From contig JANSYI010000024.1 in assembly GCA_024742475.1 (NCBI GenBank), forward strand, positions 62,001 through 126,000: a DNA stretch of 64,000 bases, given 5' to 3'. The notes under the pieces are model-generated. The model did not search any database. It was not told where the DNA came from and worked only from the letters and a program-made list of their open reading frames with translations. Origin of the DNA: a bacterium. GTDB lineage: Bacteria > Myxococcota_A > Polyangia > Nannocystales > Nannocystaceae. Position numbers and translations under genes: made by a program. Below, piece by piece: positions 53,391-61,170 of the stretch; positions within the stretch are counted from its first letter, which is position 1, and the number at the start of each line of letters is the position of its first letter.

Positions 53391-54401
53391 TCAGGGCATG
53401 CGGTCGAACGCGTCGACGATCGCCCGCACGTGAGCGGGCTTGGCCAGCACCGCCCCCGTCAGGTGCCCCGTCTCGGCCCAGCGCAGCTCGGACCCGGCCC
53501 AGTGCTCGTGAAGCGCTTCGACCTCGTCCTCGGGGATGTAGCCGTCGAAGCGGGCGCCGACGATGATGGCCGAGGCGGGATGATGCGGCGGCGAGAACCG
53601 GCCCACGTCCACCGGTTCGAGGCACGCTGCAAAGTGAGCGCGTGCTGCCGACTCGCTCCCAAAGGTTCGCGCCAGGGCGCTCCAGTCGAAGCGCCGCTGC
53701 AGCGCGTTCTCGGTGAAGATCGGGCCGGCGCGCAATCCCGACGCGCAGGGCACCGAAGCCACGGGGAAGTCGCACAGCGCGGTGCCGAACGAGGTCATCA
53801 TGCCGCCTTGGCTGTACCCGGCCGCACCGGGCACGAAGCCCTGATCGCGCAGCCAGCACAGCAGCGCCCTGGCCTCGTCGACGGTCGCACAGTTCATCGC
53901 GAACTGGTCACGAACGGTGCGGAGCAGCGAGAGCGTCTGCCCTTGCGGGCGCCGGGTGCCGTAGAAGGGGTTCTCGAGCAGCAGGGCGCCAACGCCCTCG
54001 CGCAGCAGCGGTGTGACCAACCGCCGCCGCAAGGCGTAGCCCTCCTCGCCGGTCGCCGCGAGCAGCAAGCAGACGCGGCCGGTCTGGCCGCGACGAGGCT
54101 CGTACAGCTCGACGTGTCCGGTGCGGGTCTGCGGAGGCAGAATGCCTGCGGCGGGGCTGTGAAACGTCCCCCGTCGCACGTGAGCCCGCGCGGTGGTCCA
54201 GCTTCGACCCCACACCATCTCCAGTCGCTCGGGCGGCTGCGCTGGGTCGTAGTCGCGGACGCGCGCGACGAGCGACTGTAGCTCCTCGAGCGATCCGAAC
54301 CCCCCGGCGTACATCTTGGGACCCCCGACGACGCGCGTGAGCAGCTCGTCGGCGACGGTATGGGCAGCCGCCCGGACGCGGTGACGCAGACGCGAGATCA
54401 C
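53391..54401 (-). CDS. ABHD18/DUF2048-like alpha/beta hydrolase
   Basis: 336 residues. The nucleophile elbow is GYSQGGMM (Ser nucleophile), preceded by an oxyanion-type LLLAATGEEGY and LLLENPFYGTRRPQ. An acidic residue lies in VGARFDGYIPEDEV and a late His in ETGHLTG. The long helical N-terminus and NPFYG segment match the ABHD18 (DUF2048) group, of unknown substrate. The GTG start overlaps the kinase-ATPase stop (GTGA), so the two are translationally coupled. Confidence 0.8.
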   Translation of the reverse strand: MISRLRHRVRAAAHTVADELLTRVVGGPKMYAGGFGSLEELQSLVARVRDYDPAQPPERLEMVWGRSWTTARAHVRRGTFHSPAAGILPPQTRTGHVELYEPRRGQTGRVCLLLAATGEEGYALRRRLVTPLLREGVGALLLENPFYGTRRPQGQTLSLLRTVRDQFAMNCATVDEARALLCWLRDQGFVPGAAGYSQGGMMTSFGTALCDFPVASVPCASGLRAGPIFTENALQRRFDWSALARTFGSESAARAHFAACLEPVDVGRFSPPHHPASAIIVGARFDGYIPEDEVEALHEHWAGSELRWAETGHLTGAVLAKPAHVRAIVDAFDRMP

Positions 54402-57400
54402 GGCACCGTCCTTCGCCGGTCGAGCACAGAGACGGACGACTCGCCCCCACCGATCCCGCTTCCGGTCGTGGTGACGGCGGTCGTCGAGTCGGAGACAGCC
54501 GGGTCGACCGCGATGTCCGTGTCGGACCCGGCCGCGAGCTCCACCAGCTTCTCGGCCACCGCGATGAGCGCGGGGTTGCCGGTCGGTCGCAGCCATCGGC
54601 TGGCTTCGGCGCTATGCATGATGAACGAGGCATAGTCGTCGGCAGCGTGCGCGACCCGAGCGCGAGCCTCGTGACACAGGCCCGCCGAGGCCGCCGCGTC
54701 GGCGTCGCGAGCGATGTCGATGGCCGCGTCGAGGCGGGCCGCCGCGTCGGCGAGCAGGCCTTGCGAAGCTTCGGCCAGCGCGAGCGCCCGACTTGCTCGC
54801 AGCGCGACCGACTGCTGACACAGCTCTCCAGTGTCGGTCCGGTCGAGGACCTGCTCGGCCATCTCGACCGCGTTGGCCGGCTCGTCCCGCTCGAGGTAGA
54901 CCTCGGCCAAGGCGCTCTCGATCCACACCCGGGTCAGCATCTCGTCGTGGTGCAGGACATCCAGCGCTCGCGTGAGCGCGCTGAGAGCCTCGTCGAGCTC
55001 GCCGCGACAACGATGGTACTCACCGCGAGTGAGGTGCAGACGCGCGTGGAAGTCGAAGCCGCGGTCACACAGCTGCTCGAGCTTGTCGGCCATGCGCTTG
55101 AGACCGAGCACGTCGCCGCACAGGCCGTAACCGGGGTGGCTGAACAGCACGTTCTGCACGTCGGTCGACCAGGAGCCCAGCTGCACCGAAACCGCCTCGA
55201 GCGAGTCGAGCTTGGCCCGGGCCTCGCGCTCGCGACCGCGAAAGCGAAGCGCAGCCGCTGCAAACGTGTCCGCCACGAGCGAGTGGTACATCAAGTTCAG
55301 GTCGCGCATCGCCTGCAGGTTGGCGCCCAGGTCCGGGTCGAGGTTGGTGACCTGAATCTGTGCGATGAGCGATCGGATGCCCGCCACGGAGAACCGCTGC
55401 TCGAAGTCGGACAGCACGCCAAACGTGTCGGTCTCGACCAGCTCGAGCGCGGCGACCAGCTTGTCGTTGGCCTTGGCGAGCCTGCCCATGAGGAGGTCGG
55501 GAAAGGCCGTCAGCCCCAGGTGCACCGCGTAGCCGACCGACTTCTTGTAGACCGATAGCGGGCGGACGAGGTCGATGAGGCGCTGCAGCCCTTCGAGGGA
55601 GTGGTTGGCGTACTCGAGCGCGCATGCGTAGCCGATCGTCACGGCGAACGTCGACACCGCAGACCACGGTGAGGGCCCTCGTCGGGTGAACAGCCACGCG
55701 ATCGAGGCCCAAGTGAATCCCACGACCAGCCCGACGTGCCGCCCGAGGTAGCGACCCGCTCGGTCGGCGTGTGCGATGCCGGCCTGCTCACGCCAACGCA
55801 ACACCGCCTGCATCTTGTGCCGCTCGGCGGCGCCGCGGTCGCTGATCCAACCGGCCGCGACCAGCATGAAGTACAGCCGCAGGAGCTCGGGCCGGTTGGC
55901 GTCCACCCGCGCGTACGTCTCGAGGGCGGCTTCGAGGGGGGCTACGCAGTCCGAGAGCGCTTGGTCTTCGAACAGCCGCGTCCCCGCGCGATACAGGTAG
56001 TCTGCGGCGGCTTCATCCTTGCCGCCGCGCAGCAGATGGAAGCCGATCTCGGCCTCGCGCCCCTGCGCCTCTCCCCGCGCGAGGGCCGACTCGAGCGCGC
56101 TGGCGACCCGCAGGTGGAGCGACGCGCGACGTTCTTCGGACACACCGCGGAGCACCGCCTCGCGTAGGCCGTCGTGCCGAAAGCGGTAGTGATGCCCGTC
56201 GCCCACGAGCACCGACTCGCTCACGAGCGCGTCGATGGCCGCGAACAACGTGTCGTGCTCGTCCTCTCCGAGCAGGCCGGTGATCCACGAGAGGTCGAAG
56301 TCCCGTCCGGTCACCGCGAGGATCTCGGCGATGCGGCGGGCGTCTGCATCGAGCCGGGCGATCCGCTGGTCCATCGCCTGAACGAGGCCAGGGGGGATCG
56401 ACTTGTCTTCGTAGTCGGTGGGCAGCAGCCACTCGCCGTCGACGAGGCGAGCTCGCTCCTCGTCGACGAGCATGCGAGCCAGCTCGGTGCAATGCAGCGG
56501 AGATCCTCCTGCACAGCGATGGAGCCACTCGGCCAATCGCTCGACGTGCCGCGCGTCGCCGAAGAGGGAGCGCGCGAGCTCGGCCACCTCGGCGGCGTGC
56601 AGACCCTCGAGGCGCAGACACACGTCGGCCTCCCGAAGGGCGTCGACCGCCGACGGAGCGCGCACGTCTTCTTGCGTACGCAGTGCCGCGACCACGACCA
56701 GCGGATGGGCCTCGACGCCGCGCGCCAGCGCAGCGAGCACGGCGGCCGAAGCCTCGTCGCAGCGCTGAACGTCGTCGACGAACACGGCGAGCGGCGCAAC
56801 CTTGGCCAGGGCGGTGAACCACTGGGTCATCGCGCCCTGAATCCGCAGTCGCTCCTCGGCGGGTTCGGCCACGGCCTCGACCGCCTGAACCTCCCCGAGC
56901 CTGGGCGCGAGGTCGTCGAAGACCCGGGCCAGGATCGAGGCGGCGTGGCGCGGTAGCTTCGGGATGTCCTTGGGGCGGGCGGCGATCGCCGCCTCGACGA
57001 GCTCTCGGATCACGCCGTACGAATCCCAGCGCGTCGACTCGGCGCTGGCGGACAACACGGTCATGCCTGCAAGCTGCGCGGCGAGGCCGAACTCACCGAT
57101 CAGCCGGCTCTTTCCCGTGCCCGAAGGCGCCTCGACGAACACGGCGCGCCCTTCCCCGCGCCGAGCTTGGATCGCGCAGCGCTCGAACAGCTCCATCTCG
57201 CGGCGGCGACCGACCATCGCAGCGCTGGCGAGATAGCCGTTGCGTATCGAGAGTTCGGGCTCCTCGGGCAGCTTGGCGATCGCCTGCAGGCGATCGATGA
57301 CCTCGGCGGCGTTGGCGGGCCGTCCGAGCGGGTCGAGGCAGAGCATGCGATGGACGAGGTCGCGCAGCGCCTCTGGAATGTTCGGGTCGAAGGCGTCGAG

Positions 57401-58078
57401 CGCGGGCGGGGGCTTGCGCCACAGCGTCTCGAGGTCCTGCAGACCCTTGGGCTGGTAGGGGTAGCGACCCGCGAGCATCCAGTAGGCCAGCGTGCCGAGG
57501 CCGTACAGGTCCGTTCGGTCGTCGAGGGGCAGTCCCCGCAGGTTCTCCGGGGCGATGCACGCCGGAGTCCCCGCGACGTCTCCGGCCACCCCGACCGTGG
57601 CGAGCAGACCGAAGTCGAACAGCTTCGCGGGTCCATCGGGTGTGCAGCGGACGTTCCGCGGCGCGATGTCGCGGTGGATCATGCCCCGGGCGTGCAGGAA
57701 CGCGAGGGCGGCCGCGACGTCGCGCAAGATGGCGCAGACCCGTGGCCATGGCTGCTGGCCGAGGTCCTTGAGGTCGGCGCCCCCGAGCAGCTCCATCGTG
57801 TAGAACGGGCCGCTGTCATCCACGCCGAACTCGTATGCGTCGACGATGCGAGGGTGCTCGAGCCGAGCCAGCGAGTGGAACTCGCGTCGAAAGCGGAGCA
57901 AGCCACGGCCATCGTGATCGCGGCTCATCATCTTGAGCGCAACGACGTCGCCGGTCGTGATGTCCTCCACCCGGTGGACGGCTCCCATGCCGCCCTCCCC
58001 GAGGGTGTCCAGGATGCGGTAGCGCGAACCGATGAGCCGCTCGGCGGCCGGGCTCGCGGGCTGTTCCGCCGCGCCCAT
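54398..58078 (-). CDS. PknK-type kinase-ATPase: Ser/Thr kinase fused to AAA ATPase and TPR-like region
   Basis: 1226 residues. The kinase domain (about 20-270) has LGEGGMGAVHRVED, lysine K49 (VVALKMM), catalytic loop HRDIAPRN (135-142), LFDFGL and GTPACIAPENL. The Lys usual in HRDxKxxN is Ala. A STAND-like ATPase follows: Walker A APSGTGKS (317-324, K323), Walker B-like LAVFVDDVQRCDE, then helical repeats from about 640 to the end, including a hydrophobic pair near 790-840. This layout resembles PknK and maltose-regulator-like signalling proteins in which ATP hydrolysis and repeats control output. It is followed by the hydrolase gene through a GTGA overlap. Confidence 0.9.
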   Translation of the reverse strand: MGAAEQPASPAAERLIGSRYRILDTLGEGGMGAVHRVEDITTGDVVALKMMSRDHDGRGLLRFRREFHSLARLEHPRIVDAYEFGVDDSGPFYTMELLGGADLKDLGQQPWPRVCAILRDVAAALAFLHARGMIHRDIAPRNVRCTPDGPAKLFDFGLLATVGVAGDVAGTPACIAPENLRGLPLDDRTDLYGLGTLAYWMLAGRYPYQPKGLQDLETLWRKPPPALDAFDPNIPEALRDLVHRMLCLDPLGRPANAAEVIDRLQAIAKLPEEPELSIRNGYLASAAMVGRRREMELFERCAIQARRGEGRAVFVEAPSGTGKSRLIGEFGLAAQLAGMTVLSASAESTRWDSYGVIRELVEAAIAARPKDIPKLPRHAASILARVFDDLAPRLGEVQAVEAVAEPAEERLRIQGAMTQWFTALAKVAPLAVFVDDVQRCDEASAAVLAALARGVEAHPLVVVAALRTQEDVRAPSAVDALREADVCLRLEGLHAAEVAELARSLFGDARHVERLAEWLHRCAGGSPLHCTELARMLVDEERARLVDGEWLLPTDYEDKSIPPGLVQAMDQRIARLDADARRIAEILAVTGRDFDLSWITGLLGEDEHDTLFAAIDALVSESVLVGDGHHYRFRHDGLREAVLRGVSEERRASLHLRVASALESALARGEAQGREAEIGFHLLRGGKDEAAADYLYRAGTRLFEDQALSDCVAPLEAALETYARVDANRPELLRLYFMLVAAGWISDRGAAERHKMQAVLRWREQAGIAHADRAGRYLGRHVGLVVGFTWASIAWLFTRRGPSPWSAVSTFAVTIGYACALEYANHSLEGLQRLIDLVRPLSVYKKSVGYAVHLGLTAFPDLLMGRLAKANDKLVAALELVETDTFGVLSDFEQRFSVAGIRSLIAQIQVTNLDPDLGANLQAMRDLNLMYHSLVADTFAAAALRFRGREREARAKLDSLEAVSVQLGSWSTDVQNVLFSHPGYGLCGDVLGLKRMADKLEQLCDRGFDFHARLHLTRGEYHRCRGELDEALSALTRALDVLHHDEMLTRVWIESALAEVYLERDEPANAVEMAEQVLDRTDTGELCQQSVALRASRALALAEASQGLLADAAARLDAAIDIARDADAAASAGLCHEARARVAHAADDYASFIMHSAEASRWLRPTGNPALIAVAEKLVELAAGSDTDIAVDPAVSDSTTAVTTTGSGIGGGESSVSVLDRRRTVP

Positions 58079-58260
58079 GCATCTGCCACGCTACGCCACG
58101 TGGCGGCCAGCCGCCACGGAACGGACGGTTTCCGGGCCGCGCAGGGCGCCGCAGGGAGGGTTCGGCAGATTCCCGCGACCGCGCGATGTGCCGCGCTGTC
58201 GTCCGGGTCTCTACACCTCACCACGGCACCGGGGGCAGCGACCCGCGCGAAGACGCCCGC

Positions 58261-59886
58261 CTACAGCTCGAAGACGCCTTGCTCGGCTTCGACGTCAGGC
58301 GCGTGCCGACGCTCCCACCGCTGTCGCTTGCGCTCGAGCTTGCGACGCTTGCGCTCGAGCTTCTCGCGACCGCGCTCGAGCTTTTCGCGACCGCGCTCGA
58401 GCGTTCGTCGCTGGCGCTCGCAGCCGCTGCTAAACGGAAATCCAAGTCCGAACGCGCCTTCGATCTCCGCCTCGAGTCCCTCGATGTCGATGTCGACACC
58501 GACCGACCCACAGCCTTCACCGAACGGGAACGAGTCGCCGTAGAAGCCGCGGATGATGATGCGGTCCCCACCGCGCGGCGGCTCCGGTACGAGGCGTGGC
58601 TCGGGCTCGGGCTTTCGATCGACCTGTACGCGCACGGTCTCGTCCTCGCGATCGATCGTGACCGCGGAGCGTCGGGGTCCGGACTCACCTCCGAGGTCGT
58701 GCACGGTGACCGTGGACAGCGGCGCCTCTTCGGCGGTGGTCACCTGCCGCTCGGCGTCGGTCGGGGTCTGCGATGCGGGGGCGATGTTCGGGATGAGGAA
58801 CACCCCGCTCCCGAGCAGGAGGAGCCCGGTGCCCACGCGCAGCATCGGGCTCACCTCGCCGGTACCGGCCTTGCGCCGGCCATGAAGCAAGCGTGTGATG
58901 CGTCGAACGACGGGGGAGTCGCGGTCGGCCATCGCCACGGTGAGCGCCGCGGGAGCCCGCGTGTCATCCAGCCATGACGCGACCTCGGCCAGGCACTTGG
59001 CCAAGTGCGTGCCGCCACCGGTGGTGGTCGCAGCCCAGTCGTCGCACTGAAACTCGGCAAGCTCTTGAAGCTTTCGACGGGCGAGGTGGTTGAGGGGCTG
59101 GAAGACGAACGCCGCCTCGAAGACCGCGGTCACCAGCGCCCACTGTGGGTCGCGCCGCCGCAGGTGGGCGATCTCGTGGGCGACCATGCCGTGCTGCTGC
59201 GCTGGGGTGAGCGCCTCGATCGCGCGCTCGGGAATGACGACCTCGCGCCGAAGCAGCGCCACCGGCGAGCGAAGGTGGCTCGACGCGGTGAGACGGAGCC
59301 GCTTCTTGCCCTCTTTGGGGAAGCCAGCGGCGTCGCACAGCTCGAAGAACTTCTCGAGGATCGGGTCCTCGATCACGTCGCGGCGGCCGCGAAGCTGCGC
59401 GTGCGCGCGACGTGCAGCGACGCCGAGGCGAGCGAGGGCGAAGAGTGCACCGAAGCCTGCCAGTCCCAGCATCACCCAAGGCCACTTTCCGGGCGTGCCG
59501 GGTTTCTTCGGGGTTGCAGCGACGGGCGCGGCCGCCGGCTTGGACTCCTGCACCGTGGTGATGCGAACGTCGCCCGCGTCGTGCTGCGTGATCTTTCGAC
59601 GCACGACTCGTTCGTTCGTCGCCACCGGGGTGGAAGACGAAGCCTCGACGACGGGTTGGCCCTGCATCGACGCTGGCAGCGACATCCTTCCGCCCAAGGG
59701 CTCGACGCCGGCGACCTGCGTGACGGTGGCCGTGACGATGCCTCCGAAGAGTGCGACGCGCCACAGCGACTCCTGGAGCCGAAGGGGCGCCTTGGGAAAG
59801 AGCTTGGTCAGCGCCCACACGAAAAGGATGAGCACCGTGCTGTGCACGGCATAGGTCAGAATCCAGACGAACGCGGTCATCATCAT
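58261..59886 (-). CDS. M56-family (BlaR1/MecR1-like) membrane metallopeptidase
   Basis: 541 residues. N-terminal helices (FVWILTYAVHSTVLILFVWAL and others) frame a gluzincin site HEIAH (H237, E238, H241), followed by LQELAEFQCDDWA carrying the likely third ligand. After another TM helix (MLRVGTGLLLLGSGVFLIP, about 340-360) comes a region unlike the penicillin-binding sensor of BlaR1. It is beta-rich with two Cys, ending in heptads of LERGREK/LERKRRK type that form a charged helix. It probably senses something other than beta-lactam and cleaves the BlaI-like repressor. It starts in the blaI stop (ATGA). Confidence 0.87.
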   Translation of the reverse strand: MMMTAFVWILTYAVHSTVLILFVWALTKLFPKAPLRLQESLWRVALFGGIVTATVTQVAGVEPLGGRMSLPASMQGQPVVEASSSTPVATNERVVRRKITQHDAGDVRITTVQESKPAAAPVAATPKKPGTPGKWPWVMLGLAGFGALFALARLGVAARRAHAQLRGRRDVIEDPILEKFFELCDAAGFPKEGKKRLRLTASSHLRSPVALLRREVVIPERAIEALTPAQQHGMVAHEIAHLRRRDPQWALVTAVFEAAFVFQPLNHLARRKLQELAEFQCDDWAATTTGGGTHLAKCLAEVASWLDDTRAPAALTVAMADRDSPVVRRITRLLHGRRKAGTGEVSPMLRVGTGLLLLGSGVFLIPNIAPASQTPTDAERQVTTAEEAPLSTVTVHDLGGESGPRRSAVTIDREDETVRVQVDRKPEPEPRLVPEPPRGGDRIIIRGFYGDSFPFGEGCGSVGVDIDIEGLEAEIEGAFGLGFPFSSGCERQRRTLERGREKLERGREKLERKRRKLERKRQRWERRHAPDVEAEQGVFEL

Positions 59887-60311
59887 TGGTCTTCTCCGGC
59901 TGGGTCGGCGGACGACGCGTTACCGTCGTCCAGGTCATTCGATTCCCGCGCGCGGATCAGCTGCTCCACCGCGTCGAGTTCATCGGGGTCGAAGTCGCGC
60001 GAGGCGACGAGGTGGGTGAGCAGCGCGCTGGAGTCACCGCGAAAGAAGAACTCGGTGAGCCGCTGCAGCATGGAGCTGCGGACCTCCGTCTCTGCGATGC
60101 ACGCCGAGTAGATGTACTGCCGACCGTCGGCGCGGTGACGCAGCAGGCCCCGCTTCTCCAGCCTCGACAGCAGCGTGGAGACGGTCGTGGGCGCGAGGTC
60201 CCGGGTGCGCTGGAGGTCGGCGTGAACCTGCGCCGCGGTCGCTTCTCCGCGGTCCCAGAACACGCGCAGAACCTCCAGTTGTAGGTCGCTGAGCTGGATC
60301 GGGTCGGTCAT
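59883..60311 (-). CDS. BlaI/MecI-family transcriptional repressor
   Basis: 142 residues. A winged-helix domain (about 5-75) includes LSDLQLEVLRVFWDRGEATAAQV, LAPTTVSTLLSRLEKRGLL and RQYIYSA, followed by a dimerisation helix region (SSMLQRLTEFFFRG) and an acidic tail. It is cleaved by the partner M56 protease in characterised systems. Three tandem copies of a BlaI-like palindrome lie directly upstream and overlap its promoter, so it should be autoregulated. The acidic Asp/Glu/Asn-rich C-terminal extension of about 25 residues is longer than in BlaI. Confidence 0.92.
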   Translation of the reverse strand: MTDPIQLSDLQLEVLRVFWDRGEATAAQVHADLQRTRDLAPTTVSTLLSRLEKRGLLRHRADGRQYIYSACIAETEVRSSMLQRLTEFFFRGDSSALLTHLVASRDFDPDELDAVEQLIRARESNDLDDGNASSADPAGEDQ

Positions 60312-60317
60312 GGGTTG

Positions 60318-60359
60318 ACTACACCTGTAGTACTACAGGCGTAGTACTACACCTGTAGT
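60318..60359. promoter_or_regulatory. Three tandem BlaI-type operator palindromes
   Basis: ACTACACCTGTAGT (60318-60331), ACTACAGGCGTAGT (60332-60345) and ACTACACCTGTAGT (60346-60359) abut with no spacing. Each is a 14-bp palindrome of the ACTACAnnTGTAGT type known for BlaI/MecI, with one change in the middle copy. They cover the -10 and likely start site of the repressor gene and also lie 53 bases before the divergent zinc-ribbon gene. Confidence 0.88.
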
Positions 60360-60372
60360 TGCGTCCGTGCAA
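60344..60372 (-). promoter_or_regulatory. Promoter of the blaI-M56 operon
   Basis: On the minus strand TTGCAC (60367-60372), 17-bp spacer, TAGTAC (60344-60349). The -10 lies inside the operators, giving a clear route to repression. The leader to the ATG at 60311 would be about 25-30 bases. Confidence 0.6.
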
Positions 60373-60411
60373 CGGTGAAATGCGCGCCGGTGCGTTGCGG
60401 TACGGTGGGGT

Positions 60412-61161
60412 ATGCCGCCGCGCCGACCCCAAGCGACTGCAGCATCGAAGGCACGCGCGGCACGGATCGCGGCCGCGCTCGAGGGGATCTTGGACGATCT
60501 CCCCCCGCCACCGGGCGAGGGCAGAGAGGCGCCGGCCGACCCCGCGGGGACGCCTTACCGACCGATGCCCTCGGCCCCCAGAGCGACGGGGCGCCGCCAG
60601 GGCGTGGACTGTCCGGCCTGTGGCGATCCCATGGAGGTCGACTTCGACCGCGGGGTGGAGATCCACCGCTGCATCGGATGTGCCGGGCTCTGGCTCGACC
60701 CCGGTGAGCTCGACGCGATGGTCGACGACCCCGGGCCCGCCACGGCCGACGTCGCGACGCTGCGCGAGGGCATGAAGAACGTACAGGTCACGGCCGGCCC
60801 GGTGCGGTATCGGAAGTGCCCGCGCTGCAGCGCCGTCATGGAGCGCAGGAATTTCGGCACGCACAGCGGGGTGATCGTCGACGAGTGCCGCCGACACGGC
60901 ATGTACCTCGACCCCGGAGAGTTCGAGGCGATCGAGGCGTTCATCAAGCTCGGCGGGCTCGCCCTCGAGAAGAGTCGCGAGCTACGCGACGCCAAGCGCG
61001 AGGCTCACAAGGCCAAGATGGACGCCGACCACTACCGGGTCATGGCGACCACGAACCCGAAGGTGAGCCACCACCACTACCGTTCGAGCAGCGCGTGGGG
61101 GGACCTGTTCGCGTGGCTCGACGGGCTGTTTGCGCTTCTTCTCGTGCTGCTGCCCTGGTAG
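60412..61161 (+). CDS. Double zinc-ribbon (zf-TFIIB-like) protein with C-terminal membrane helix
   Basis: 249 residues. Two zinc-ribbon units are present. The first is CPACGDPMEVD with CIGCAGLWLDPGELD; the second is CPRCSAVMERRNFG with CRRHGMYLDPGEFEAIE, in which one Cys is replaced by His. The CPxC...GxWLDxGE layout is that of zf-TFIIB domains found in many uncharacterised bacterial proteins. A charged helix and a short hydrophobic tail (LDGLFALLLVLLPW) end the protein. It diverges from the BlaI-like gene over the operator cluster and may share its control. Function is unknown. Confidence 0.82.
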   Translation: MPPRRPQATAASKARAARIAAALEGILDDLPPPPGEGREAPADPAGTPYRPMPSAPRATGRRQGVDCPACGDPMEVDFDRGVEIHRCIGCAGLWLDPGELDAMVDDPGPATADVATLREGMKNVQVTAGPVRYRKCPRCSAVMERRNFGTHSGVIVDECRRHGMYLDPGEFEAIEAFIKLGGLALEKSRELRDAKREAHKAKMDADHYRVMATTNPKVSHHHYRSSSAWGDLFAWLDGLFALLLVLLPW

Positions 61162-61170
61162 CGTCGGCGT

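Noticed and set aside
60315..60343. Plus-strand TTGACT as a -35 for the zinc-ribbon gene
   Set aside because: No acceptable -10 occurs 16-18 bases downstream (GGCGTA), so only the minus-strand promoter is supported.
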